Below are positions 12,231-24,318 of a stretch of 64,000 nucleotides of DNA, piece after piece. Numbering within the stretch: the stretch's first letter is position 1; the number at the start of each line of letters is the position of its first letter. The notes below the pieces were generated by a model. That model saw only the letters and a program-made list of their open reading frames with translations, was not told the DNA's origin and searched no databases. The stretch covers positions 17,940,150 through 18,004,149 of the forward strand of contig CAMGYJ010000004.1 in NCBI GenBank assembly GCA_946122785.1. The letters are read 5' to 3'. The translations under genes were made by a program, and so were the position numbers. This DNA is from Linum tenue. Lineage: Eukaryota; Streptophyta; Magnoliopsida; Malpighiales; Linaceae.

Positions 12231-14969
12231 AGGGCTGCAGCGGTGGAATGGGGTAGGATGAGTTGGAGTAGGGCTTAGATATATATAGAGTAATTAGGTG
12301 TGGTTTTTTTTTTTCATTTCCAAAATTATCCTTAATCTAATTTAACCATTAATTTAAAATTAAGGTGAAATAGAGATAATGAATGATGTAGATTTTAGTA
12401 GCCACCATGATTACTAAAAAATAAGTAACCATGCTAACCTATTCCCTCATCGTCATTCCCAGTGATTGTACATGTAATTAATCATAGATCAATGTTCATT
12501 GATCATTACAACTTGTGCAAGAAATCCATGTCAAGTTGTTGTGACAACTTGGTCGGCGAGACTTGTTCGGCACACGAGAGCTATTTGTAATGTCTCGGCT
12601 AGGAAAGAACTCGACGAGGTCAAAAATGGTGATGGCTAAGTAGTCTCAGAAGGAAGAAGAATAAGAGAACATAGAAGAGAGAAATAAAATGAGGGAAAAG
12701 TTGTTACATCACATCCTTTCTTAAGCCAAAAAGACCATTATGCCATTGGTCTAAATTTGTCAAATTCCATCGTAATATCGATGAGGACAAAAAAAAAATG
12801 TGAACTCTCGGTTCAAATGGTGTCGAGTTTCAACACAAAACGAGGAAATTACGGATGTTAATTGAGCTTTGGATTAAACTCCCCGTAATTGTGAAATTCC
12901 TAAATAAACCCGAGGCAGGGGCAATTAAACCCTAACCTAACCCTACCTCTCATTCTGCCTCACCAAGGTATATATATGTTAAGCCTAAAACTAATAAAAC
13001 AGGGAATTGCACCGTCCACTATTCCGGGTTCCCATCACCATCATCTCCCTCGTTTTACCCCCCACTACGCAAGCAGCGCCGCCTCGTTGATTTGTCGACC
13101 TCGCTACTAGGAGCGTAATGGTAACCAAACAAAGGAGGTCTTGATAAATTGTCCATAGCGGCGAGGAAGGTAAGCAAATTTTCGCCCACGTTTATTGCCT
13201 AGTGGAGATGTTATATGTGACCAGGGGAGGGCGGGCTACTCTTCGATTTTTGCTAGGCTCCGGATGGAGAAGGAAGCGCTGAGGATGCCTCAGGTGAATC
13301 GGTGGATCGCGGAGCTGAGCAGAGGAAGGAAAATAATTGAGAAGGGGAAACTCCATACGGACCGGACAACTTATTAAAATTGGGATACAATGATTTTGGA
13401 GCTTTCTTTCATGCTCACTCATGGTGAACGTGGCTTTAGCATGGGGTATTCATGCATGGGATATGGGACGTGTAAGGGAGCATGGAATGGATGGAGCATA
13501 CGTGGAGGTTATTGAGATGGGTGAGGGAGTTCAGCTTGTTGTTGATAAAGAGGAAAAAGAGTCATCATCCGTCGTTGTTAAAGGGCTCTCAGGGAGCAGA
13601 ATTCAGGATATAATGGTGGCGCCGATCGATAGTTGATAGCTATTAACTCCCGTGGATTCGGAAGAGTAAGGTGAGTGTAAAGGAGGTAAATTCTACGCCT
13701 TACATATTCTTTAAAGTATTATGATCTTAAGTATTTTAGCGAAGTGGTTATTGTTGCTTGATTATGTTTATGGTTGATTATATGTGCTTTGTTTGAGCTA
13801 TGATTTGAAGTGCTGTGTTATTTAATTACCTTAAAGCTTTACGTTATGAGTGATTGTTAAAGTTTAAGAAACGAGTTCTTTTTAAGAAGTATTTCACCTT
13901 CAAGAAGGTGAAATCCTTTTAAGAGTTTTTAGTCATTAGCGTCAGTCCGTTGCCATTTTAGATTTTGAGATAGAGCAGCAGTTATGCTCTTGAGACTTTT
14001 AAGATGAGCAGCAGTTATGCTCTTGAGAATCATGGTGAAGAGCCACCGCGATAAGTTTAAGATGTTAGGGGGATGAATCGTTACGACTCCCCTAACTAAG
14101 TTTAAGTTTAAGGAAAGCCTGGATGACTTCTCATACGTATGAGTTGGGCAACTAGGCTATCTAGTGAGGGATCCCCGGGTTATTCATTTAAGTTGAGATT
14201 TGAGCTTTAAGAATGGAGAGTAACAATAGCTCCCATACATCTTTACGAGTTTAGATTTTTAAGAGTGGAAGTTGTTTAGTTTAAGTTAAGTGTCTTAAGT
14301 GAAGTATTCAAGTACTAGAGATTTTAAACGTAAGGGCGTAGACTGACCTCATCTCACTCACCAGGCCATAGTAAAGGAATGAGCGAGAACCAGCTTAATA
14401 GCAGCTAGTTAGAGGAGCAGTTAGAGAGCAGCGAGATCGAGTGAATGGTTCCAGGCAAGCCAGCTAGAGGAGGACAGTTCGTACGTCATGGAGGATGTCT
14501 AGTCAAGGTTTTCTATAAGCGGCAACATTAGAGACTTTTTAGTTATTTTATTTTATGATTCTGAGTATAGACTGGAGATTCAGATTAAGATTTTATTATT
14601 GAGGTTCTCCCAAGTGTTAGGGCTTTGTTTTAAGAAATTACAGTTTATTCTCATTATTTTTAAAGCTATTTATGAAAAGTTTCCGCTATTTTCCCAAGTA
14701 TTTTCTGTTCCTATTTGTTTCATGGTTTATAAAGGGTATTTTGGTAAAGAGTGTTACAAAAGTAATTATTTTTCAGATAGCACAGTAGACCGAGTTAATA
14801 TACCTGTTAGGAAAATTACAAAATGATACCCATAAGTTTTCCCGTGTCACAATTAAGTCCACCTCAATCTTCTATTTCCTTACCATTTGGTCCAGTGTGT
14901 TACAAACTCCTCTCCTTTACAGCAGACACAAATACACAATTGGCCATCCCATGTGCGTACTTTCTACTT
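12231..14969. other. No recognisable gene; degraded repeat DNA
   Basis: Short reading frames at 13195-13377 and 13421-13636 match nothing I know. A perfect 11-bp stem with a 2-base loop lies at 13891-13914 (TTTCACCTTC-AA-GAAGGTGAAA core). A 23-bp motif GAGCAGCAGTTATGCTC... occurs twice (13973-13995 and 14006-14028). The style of 13,680-14,820 suggests a decayed retroelement LTR or leader. DNA near 14,840-14,900 resembles 40,590-40,660, so both belong to one dispersed repeat family. Confidence 0.4.
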
Positions 14970-15550
14970 GAAGAATTTCTAGAACCCTTTTCATGTTATA
15001 AATGTACAATTGCCATGCTCTTGTAGTCCATCTAGTATTACTTCCTGTCCTTCCTTATCAAAGAATAGTTGCATGTTGACAAAGTCAAACTTAACAAGAC
15101 TTATTACCCTCAACCTTTCCAACCCTAACACCATATCATTGGAAGCTGAGAATCCTAGCATCATACTGAAATTGCTGACCTTGTATTTCCCACTAAAAGT
15201 CCTTGCATACCAAGTTACTGGCTAATATGGTGCCATCTGTCACTTTAACCCGCAACCCGCAATGGATGAGCTGGTGACCGAGCACAGTTCGTTTCCACAG
15301 CCTTCTGTTCATTCAGGAAGGTATAAGAATTTAGCCTTCTTCATTTTACCCTTAAGCACCAGGGAGTTAGCAGGTCCACTATTCAATGTCTGCATAGTTA
15401 CCTCGTCCGATTGAATCTCCTTAAATGGATCACCTCCATTTTCCTATTCCATCATACTTGACTCATCATCACTCCAATCTTTTGGTGGCAAAATTACCAC
15501 ATCATCACCCTGAAAGACATTTAGTTGTCTTTTTGCTTCACAGACATGAC
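14970..15550 (-). pseudogene. Chromovirus (Ty3/Gypsy) protease-region relic, left half of a split gag-pol
   Basis: On the minus strand the segment begins with the last cysteine of a gag zinc knuckle (just inside 15542). It then shows an acidic linker and, lower down, protease-like text such as YDMVLG-type and NMQLFFDKEGQEVIL, typical of the region after the knuckle in Tekay/Del-like chromoviruses. It contains in-frame stops and frame changes. The upstream half of the same knuckle lies at 30240-30522 on the same strand, beyond the hAT insertion. It is a relic with no intact protein. Confidence 0.6.
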
Positions 15551-16103
15551 TATAGGTGTCAATCGGGCGGGTTCGGGTCGTAGGTTAATCGGGTTGCGGG
15601 TCAAGCGGGTTCGGGTTGATTGGGTTGCGGGTTGATCGGTTGCGGGCAAATTGGGTCCGAGTTGATCGGGTTGCGGATCAGTCGGGTTATGGGTTGATCG
15701 GGCTGCGAATCAATCGGGTTCGGGTTGATCGGATTGCGGGTTACTACAGGTCGGGTTGCAGGTTGTTCGGTCCAAACCATCGAATTTTTTTATAATTAGT
15801 TATATATTACACTAATTTAAAACAAACTCACTGATCACCATATTGCAATGAAAAAAAACATGAAGGTACATTATTAAGCAAATGAGTGACTAGATTTTGC
15901 TTGAATATATATCATAAACAAGTTTGATGTTGCAGAGGATTCATTAAGGTTACAAAACCAACATAAGAAATTAAAAAGCTGACAACTTGCTTGATCATAA
16001 ACCTATGAAACAATCTCTTGAGTCTTGATAGTTGAGACCATTACATAACATTTAAGCAAATATAATAGAATGAAATACAGTAAAGTACATAATGCTCCAT
16101 TAA

Positions 16104-16290
16104 TCTTGAAGATTTCTCTTAGTGCACATCTTAAGATGCCTCCACAGTGAAACTGTCCCATTCTTATTAGGATAGCATCCAAAAACCTTCATGCAGTGGT
16201 TGCATTGAAGCTTAATCTCCTCCTCTAATTCAACTTGAGTGAAATTCTCCCAAATTTTGCTTCTTCTAGCCCAGACGTCTATTACTTCTG
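16104..16290 (-). pseudogene. BED-type zinc-finger fragment of a hAT transposase
   Basis: The minus strand encodes a BED-like pattern: SKIWENF (aromatic anchor), then C-x2-C in LQCNHC, a spacer, and L-x2-H-x4-C in LWRHLKMC, followed shortly by a stop. BED fingers are the DNA-binding N-termini of RICESLEEPER/DAYSLEEPER-type hAT transposases. This one is on the strand opposite to the transposase relic at 26.2-28.1 kb, so it comes from another element or an inverted piece. No catalytic domain follows on this strand. Confidence 0.55.
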
Positions 16291-16349
16291 AAAAAAGAAA
16301 CGAAAAGAAAAGAATTACATAATCAATCAAACAAGAAGCAACAAACACA

Positions 16350-18159
16350 ATAACATGACTGCTGAAATTTCATCTATGGGTGGTTTGGATGCAGGTTTTT
16401 AATTTGAGAGATTTGTGTGGGATTTTTGCCAAATCACTCGTTTGGCAACAAATATGGGATTTTAAAATGAAAATGAAAAATCACATTTTTACCCTTTAAA
16501 TCTCATTATCTACACATAAGGGAAGAGAAAAGAGAAAGGACGAACATAGGGGTTCCTTATATGATGATGCTACAATTCTCAATTCTTTCATATCTCTTGA
16601 TATTAAGTTTTAGACTCATCTGAAGGAAGCACCACTTCTTTCAAATGTATGATGTTCTCATTTGAAAAAGTTTGCATACCGTTGACACTCTTGACAATTG
16701 TATTGGAAAAGAACCACTACCAATAATTCAATCTCTTTTCCCAAAATTGAGAAATCCTCATTAACGAAAATGCTACAGCCTACAGCAAGCCTAACAATGA
16801 ATTTTAAGTCCTAAATTCTAACCACCATGCCCATGTAGCAGAAACCAAACGATCTCCGCTTGAGCTCCAACCCATCAACGCCCTGCCCAAGTCAAACAAC
16901 AACTTTCAAATCAAGAACCCCTCAACAGCAACAACAACGTGCAAACCCATAACTGCGGGGTTAACAAGGATGCGGACGAGAAAAAGAAAACCCTAACAAG
17001 AATCCAATCCTGCATTACTTGTTTGAAGCGGCAGTGGGTCGATTCAAAAATATCATGGGAGCGGAAACCTTTGAGTTCCCAGATCCAGAGGATAGATTGT
17101 ATACTCTGGCAAACCCTAACTACGGGGTTAAGTTAACTGTGAAGTCTAGAACGACGGAATTTGTATACAGTAGAATCAGAAAGAAATCAGAACTCTTTCC
17201 TTTTACGATAAAAAAATACATACCTGATAGAGAAGCAGAAGGCCGATTGAGAGTGAATGGAAGGTTTTTTTTTTTTACCGATCGATAGAGAAGCAAAAGG
17301 CGCAGAAAAGGATAAGGTAAAATGAGGCATTTTTTTGCCAAGACAGAGAAGGCGCAGGGAAAGGCAGGTTCTTTTTTAATAAAAAAAGATAAGGGTTACT
17401 TGATTAAAGAATTAAAGAATTGTTACTAATATATTTTTTGTTTCCTTCATTCGAAGAGGAGAAGAGAAGAGTAGAAGACATATATTTTGACCGATTTTTC
17501 CCCTTCTCAATTGATTAAAGAAAAGAAAAAACATTGTTAATAATATATATTTTTTGTCACGGAAAATCAGGCTAGGATGGGAGGAATTTTCAATTTTGGA
17601 TCAAATATTGGGGGAAGGGGTTTTCAAAAGTTGTTTAAGGGTTTGGGAGGGAATTTTTTAAATGGGTTTGGAAGGGAATTTTCGAGCAAATATTTGGGGG
17701 TTTTGAATTTTGCATTCAAAAAATTTCTCTCAAATCTAGTTCTTCCTTTCTTTGATATTTATTATTAATAAATATTTATTATTATAGATGGTAAATTTTA
17801 TACCGATTAACTAGTTTGTTGTTCGATTCGTTGGTCGGAATGTCATTTGAATATGATATATTTAAGATGTACATTCACAAGTTAAATTAATTGTTAAAAT
17901 CAAATTAATTAATAAACTATAAAAACCAAAATATCTATCATAAAGCATAACCATGAAGAAACCCTAAACCCTAACCCTATAACACCATTTTAAATGTGAA
18001 ACCTAAAACTAACCTTAACCATCAACCATACGTTATCCTAAATCACAACATTAAGTAATTAACCTTAAAACTAACCTCAACCCTTAACAATAAGTCCATA
18101 ACTCAAAAAGGCAAATACTGAACTCTAAACCATGACCCTATACCCTATACTATAGTTAT
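16350..18159. other. Interior hAT DNA without a recognised gene
   Basis: Short open stretches at 16939-17288 have coding-like composition but I recognise no family. An interstitial telomere-like string (AAACCCTAAACCCTAACCC) occurs near 17960-17980. The rest is AT-rich. Confidence 0.4.
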
Positions 18160-18752
18160 ATGTTATGAAATTGTTAGTATAAGCTATAACGTATGTTATG
18201 TGAAGAATGTAAGTTGAGTCAATTTTATATTCAGTTATTGAGAAGAACATACATCATATGACTCCAAACTCTAAACCACAAGTCCACTACCGTAGACCCT
18301 ATACACTAACCTTAAACCGTGAACTATAGTTATGTGTTATGAAATTGTTGGTATAAAGTATAAACTATAACGTATGTTATGTGAAGAATGTTAGTTAAGT
18401 CAATTTTGTGTTCAATTATTGAGAAGAACATACGTCCTAATACTCTAAACTCTAAACCATGAGTCAACTACCGTATACCCTATACATTAAGTGAATATTA
18501 TGTTGTTTTTTTTTCATAAAATAAATTTTAAGGGTGGTCTTACTAAGTTGTGAACCATTAATTACAATCTAACTTTTTATTTTAAAATTCAGTTAACAAA
18601 ATGTTAAAAAAATATGCATATACATTAAGTGAATATTATGTTGTTTTTTCCCTAAAATAAATTTTAAGGGTGGTCTTACTAAGTTGTGAACCATTAATTA
18701 CAATCCAACTTTTTATTTTAAAATTCAGTAACAAAATGTTAAAAAAATATGC
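18160..18752 (+). repeat. Two tandem duplications
   Basis: A unit of about 170 bp containing TATAACGTATGTTATGTGAAGAATG occurs at about 18160-18300 and again at about 18325-18460. Directly after, a unit of about 135 bp that begins TACATTAAGTGAATATTATG is present twice (about 18484-18620 and 18621-18750) with few differences. Neither unit is coding. Confidence 0.75.
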
Positions 18753-19200
18753 CTCTGCTAGTAGGGGTGGCTATACGGTCCGGTCCGGTTAAATTGGCCC
18801 AAATTGATCCGGTCCGGTCGTTTTGAAAATGTAAGGACCAAAGATTGGATTGGATACAGTCCGGTCTTGATCCGGTCCGGTCCCAATTCGGTCTTGATTT
18901 TATATTGAGCTTGTGGGAATTTGAGTGGCCTAAGGCCTGAAAGGGTGAGGAGTTGGTTAAGTTTTGTACTAAGTGCAAAGGTTTGTGACCGTTTATGCAA
19001 ATTACCCTTAAGTTTTGGGTGTTGAGCTCTTTTATCTGGTCTTTATCCAGTTTTCGATCCGGTCCTTAACGTTTTTTTACCTCAAAACTAAGCCCAAAGA
19101 TTGGATTGGATTGTTAACTATCCGGTCCCGGTCCTGCCTCGGTCCGAGTTATACGGTCCAGTTACAGGTAAAACCAAAAAACCCAGACCAAATAGCCAGC

Positions 19201-19868
19201 TGATAATCGGCTTTAACATATTGAATTCTTGGACTTTATGTGATTATCCGTGGTATGTTTTAGCCAATTGGTGCTATTTTAGGGCTCGCTAACCAGGAAA
19301 TGGTTGAAAAACCATTACTGCCTAGTGCCATGAGTTTGATATGTTACAGGTGGAGAAAACACGAAAAAGAAGTGATTGTCTCAGGAAGAATTAATTTGGG
19401 CCGGGGTGATTTCCATGGTTGGTGGCGGAAACAATTGCGGAAGGCAGAAGGCCTTTGGGCCACGAAATTCTTTGGGCCACGAAATTCTACTGGAATGGGG
19501 ACTTGGACACGTTTTTTGGAGGGGAATTAGAGATTGGGCCATTTTTTGAATTAATTGGGACACGAAGAGCTGGGGGAGAAAAAGGGCTCTTTTGGGGAAT
19601 TAATTGACGGACGCGCAAGCTTGAGGTAGTAATTCCGGTGTTTCTCCCAGAGCTTTCTTCCATTGATTTAAACCCGACACTTTAATTTGCTTGTTTTGTT
19701 TAATTACTTTGCTATTAGATCATAGTTTCATCTCATTAAACATTTTCCCATATAGTTTGCTCAATAAAAATTGATAGAACTTAAGGTTGTACCAGTCCCT
19801 GAGAGACGATACCCGGACTTTCCGGATTACTACAAGATAGGAATTGGCATTGTGCTTTTGCCCTATCA
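19201..19868 (+). repeat. 5' LTR, internally deleted
   Basis: It begins TGATAATCGG and ends CCCTATCA six bases before the primer site. Compared with the 3' LTR it lacks about 620-660 bp between GCAAGCTTGAG and the TAGT-AATT-CGGTGTTTCTCC block. Confidence 0.82.
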
Positions 19869-19874
19869 AGTTTT

Positions 19875-19891
19875 TGGCGCCGTTGCCGGGG
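19875..19891 (+). other. Primer binding site, tRNA-Asp type
   Basis: TGGCGCCGTTGCCGGGG is, from memory of plant tRNAs, the perfect complement of the 3' end (with CCA) of tRNA-Asp(GTC). This primer is typical of Athila-like elements. Confidence 0.85.
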
Positions 19892-19987
19892 ACTGCCATA
19901 CCTTATTTTTGTTGATTTTTGTGAGTGAACTATTTTGATCTGGGTGTTAGTGTGCAGGTGAATTTTTCAGGTTTATCCTCCTTGTGC

Positions 19988-22764
19988 ATGCCAAGGAGGA
20001 CGACTGGCAATTTACTGCCACTTGATCCAGAGATAGAGAGGACCTGCCGACAGAACAGGAAGCAGGTCAAGTTAGGGAAGCAGCCTACCACATCCACAAC
20101 TCCTAGGCCTTCCCTAACCCAGAATCGTCAACCGAGAGGGCAGGCTTCACCACCTGTCATCTCTACACCACCGACACCACCACCTCGTGAGGTTGAGCCT
20201 GTCATCATGGCAGGACAGGATCGTTCGATCAGGGCTCGTCTGAATCGGAGGACTGGAGCCCGAGCTTCATGTGTAGTCATTCCGGCTGGGGATGCAAACA
20301 TGGAGATTACCCCAGCCTTCATCAATATGATCACTAATGGGTACACGTTCTCAGGGACTAGCACCGAGGATCCTCATGAACATCTTCTCCGATTTGCAAG
20401 CATTTGTGACACAATGAAGAGCCCGGCTGTGTCTGATGATGCCATCCGTCTTCGGATGTTCTCATTTTCTCTGCTAGGGAATGCATCACACTGGTTCCAG
20501 AACTTGACACCCCGTTCCATCACAACATGGGGTCAGCTTGAGAAGACCTTTTTGGATAAGTACTTTCCTCCTGCCAAGGCAATGAAGAGGCAAGAGGAAA
20601 TTGTCACTTTTAAACAAGCTGAGGAGTTGAGTCTGACCGAGGCATGCGAGCGCTATAAGGAGCTTTTAATGAGATGCCCGAGCCACGGTCTTGAAGATTG
20701 GAACGTGATCTCCATTTTCTTCAACGGAATCAGAAGACAATACCGAGATGCTTTGAATAATGCTTCCCGGAATGGTTTTACAAGAATGGAGGCACCAGAA
20801 GCATATGAACTGGTGGAGAAGATATGCTCTGAAGATACTGAATGGGGAAGTGAGACCGGCATTCGAAGGAGAGGAGGCTTGCATGAGATAGACAGAGTTG
20901 CAAGTTTAGAAGCAAAGATTGATGCTAAGCTGGATTCCAAGTTCGATGCACTCGAATGAAGGCTGGCTAAGATGACTCTTGGTAGACAAGAGGAGGTTGT
21001 TTTTTGTGAATTATGTGAAGGTGCTCATCATAGAGATCTATGTCCACTGGTGGCTGATCAGTTGGAAGATGTGCACTATATCAACAATCAGCGAAATCAA
21101 GGCCAGGGTGGTATGTATTCAAATACCTACAACCCACAATGGAGGAAGCATCCTAACTTCTCCTGGGCAAACAACAACCCAGCTGGTGCTCGCAACATTC
21201 CACCTCCAGGTCTGCAGAAACAACAACCTCTACCTCAACCAGAGAAGAAACCACAACTTGAAGAATTGCTTCTGGCTCACATGCAGAAAACCGACAATAA
21301 TCTGAAGGGCCTGGATCAATTTGTCACTCAACAGCTAGACATCAACAATAATTTACAATCTTCTATGCTAGCTATGGAGAGGTAGATGGGACAAATGGCT
21401 CAAACATTGGCGGATATGCAAGGCAGGATTCCTGAGACATTACAGGCTAATACCGAGAGGAATCCAAAAGATGCTAAAGTTGTGGCAGTGATATTGAGGA
21501 GTGGCAAGGCCCTGGAAGACCCTAGTAGCTCGAAAAAGGCACCAGAGGGATAAGGCGAAGCACCGGGAGAAGGGTCTGGTGCAGAAAATGAGGAATCAGC
21601 CTTACACAGGCAAATTGACAGCAGTTTGCCTGTGCAAAAGCATGCTGCCCGTGCAAAACCAGCAGGGGAAAATGAGAAGAGGGAGGAGCTAAAACCTTAT
21701 GACCCACCCGCACCATTCCCTCAGAGGTTGATGAAGCCTTTGGAGGACCCGAACTTCAAAAAATTTGTGAATCTCTTCAAGCAATTGCACATCAACATTC
21801 CGCTAGCTGAGGCTCTTGAGCAAATGCCCACGTATGCCAAATTTCTTAAGGAATTGTTGACAAAGAAGAGAAAATGGAGTGATTTGGAGAAAGTAACACT
21901 CACACCAGAGTGTAGTGCTGTTATCCAAAATAAATTGCCCGAGAAGAGGGATGATCCGGGCAGTTTCACCATTCCATGTGTCATTGGAGGTACAAAGTTC
22001 GATAAATCACTTTGTGATCTTGGAGCAGGAATTAATTTGATGCATACTCAGTCTACAAGAAATTGGGATTGGGAGATGTTCTTAAGCCTACTCGGATCAC
22101 TCTCCAATTGGCCGATCGATCAGTGAAAATTTTGAAGGGAGTGGTGGAGAATGTATTGGTGAAGGCGGGGAAGTTTATTCTCCCAACAGATTTTGTAATT
22201 TTGGAGATGGAAGAAGATCAGGGAGTGCCTCTAATTCTCGGCAGTCCTTTTCTAGCAACCGGTGATGCACTCATCGATGTTGGGAGAGGCAAGTTGACAT
22301 TCCGAGTAGGTAAGGAGGAGGAAATTTTTAATGTCTTTCAAGTTGATCATAATCATGATGCATTTGATGACTTTGAAAGTGGAGCTCGAGAAAGGAAAAA
22401 TTCCTTCTCCTGTGATAGTGGACCATCCGAAGAACTATCACCTATCCTATCTGCTCAGATTCTGAAATCAAAGCAAGGACAGAGATCCTTGCCAGATCAC
22501 CTCAAGTATAGATATTTGGGTAAGAACTTCAATCTTCCTGTTATTATTCCTTCTTCACTGACATTGAAACAGGAAGAGTACTTGCTTGAGGCACTGCAAT
22601 ACCACCTACGCCTCACTAAAGGGTCCAACATGCCAACTAAGAAGTTCATACCAAATTTTCGCACACCTGGCCCTGCAGAGGTGACTCATATGCTGGATGG
22701 AGGGTATGCGTTCTATCATTGCTCGGGAGGGTATTCAGGATACCTTTCCATACCCATTGGTTGA
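19988..22764 (+). pseudogene. Gag-protease polyprotein of the LTR element (decayed)
   Basis: The start chosen is 19988, after a GTGTGCAGGTG leader also found in the second element. Order: proline-rich N-terminus, retrotransposon gag domain (about residues 150-290, with LLGNASHWFQNL and FLDKYFPP), a Cys/His cluster CELCEGAHHRDLC at about 21007-21045, a basic linker, then an aspartic protease with DLGAG near 22018 and a PLILGSPFLATG flap-type end near 22230. Stops at 20957 (TGA), 21383 (TAG) and 21551 (TAA) interrupt one frame. A frameshift lies between 22030 and 22063, just after the active-site motif. The final stop is at 22762. Nothing after the protease resembles polymerase. As it stands it cannot make the full protein. 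Confidence 0.8.
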
Positions 22765-24318
22765 AAGCTCCATGAACGTCAGGCTGAGGACGTTAAACAA
22801 GCGCTTCTTGGGAGGCAACCCAAGGTAAGTTTTCTTTTCTTTATTTTTATTTTTAGTTGTGTCAAACTCGTGCATGTTTAGATAAGGAGTTGAACATTAG
22901 GGACAATGTTCCATCCTGAGTGTGGGGTGGTGAGTCTTAGTGTTGTTTGTCCCTGTTGCATGTGGTAAAAACAAAAAAAACAAAAACCAAAAAAAAAATT
23001 CCATTAGGTTGAGCACAACCAAACTGCATGCAGTTTGCCTGTGTAAAAAGCAGGTTGCCTGTGCAAAGCTAATGGCTAAAAAACACCGAAAAATCTGAAA
23101 AATTAAAAACAAAACATTGTACTCTTGTGGTAACATGATGTAAAAGACCGTGATGCCTTGAAAATGAGTTTGTGCTTGAATGAAATCAGCGAAATCACCC
23201 CACTAGTGTTGAATTGCATGGTTCTTCACAATAAGCTTAAATGTTTTGACTGACTTGATATGCTTGGAATGAGAAACTCTTTTAGCAACCGTCTCTTTTG
23301 TGAGGATAGTGTAATGACTTTTGGTGAAGTAGTTAGGAGGAGAACATTGACCATTCGACATGTTTGGATACCGTGCTTACTTGCATCAATTGTGAGCTTT
23401 GATTTTGCAATGAGTCTCTCTGTTTTGAATGTTTTATGATGGGGTGAACTGTATCTTTATAAAAGAAAGCACTACCTGACAAGTAAAATATAAGAAAGTT
23501 GCCATAACAATTAAAGTGTGGGTAAAAATGCCAAAATCGTGTGAGGCAATCACTCATTGCACATGGGGATGAGGAAAGATTCAATTGAGAATCGGTTCGT
23601 GACCGTACGATGTTGCTTATCAAGTACGATCCCCAGTTGAGTGAAGTGCCATTTGAGGATGCAATGACCCTCCACACGGACCGAGGAAAAGGAGTTGAAA
23701 GAAGCCCTTATGCGAGTGCTAAGAAGCAGAAATTGCTCTTGCTCGGTCACCGGTAGTAAGAAACAAAACCCACTTGTACTAAATACGACCACTCGGCAAG
23801 CAAAATCAGAAAGAGAGAAAGCCTCTCCTTGTCATAAAAGGTAGTGATGTTCTTAAAGTTAAATCATGTTTGCGAAAGGCTTCCCCCATTAGTTTTTGAG
23901 ACTCATGTTTAATTAATTGCTTATGATTGGTGTGAGTAAGCCAGATTGTCCTCACGAGATATGCACCTCACTGATGTGGTTAGATTCTCCTAATAATTGT
24001 TGCACCATAAGTTGTTAACCACCCACTACCGACGATCGAAATTGAGTGTTGCTATTTGAGTTTTTTGATGGATTTGAGTCAGTCAATGGTAAAGGGTTGC
24101 AAAGACCTTGAGTGTGGGGTGAAAGGTATGACCATGAAAGCACAACTTATCCGTTGAGAAAAAAAACTACTGATTACATCAAGAGTACAAGGAAAATTTT
24201 GTGTTTTGTTTTGAGTTTTTGAGTATTGAGTCTGTAATGTGTCATTGTTTTGGATGATTGTGTGTTTGTGTTGTTTGATTCGTTGCTTAGGGACAAGCAA
24301 CAATTGAGTGTGGGGTTG
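22765..24318 (+). other. Noncoding 3' internal region of the LTR element with conserved signals
   Basis: There is no open frame of note. GCGCTTCTTGGGAGGCAACC starts at 22801, and a GGGACAATGTTC...GAGTGTGGGG block covers 22900-22930. The polypurine-like AGTGTGGGGT recurs at about 22918, 24111 and 24307, the last next to the LTR. Similar blocks at the same relative places occur in the second element. Confidence 0.65.
24282..24301 (+). other. Stem-loop upstream of the polypurine tract
   Basis: GTTGCTT-AGGGAC-AAGCAAC forms a 7-bp perfect stem 17 bases before the 3' LTR. Equivalent stem-loops occur at 31049-31070 and 37587-37607. Confidence 0.7.

Noticed and set aside
13195..13636. Two short plus-strand frames with start codons
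   Set aside because: No recognised domain, no consistent splice partners and location in repeat debris; not supported as genes.
17955..18000. Telomeric repeat CCCTAAA-like string as a true telomere
   Set aside because: Only two to three degenerate units in interior DNA; common interstitial sequence.
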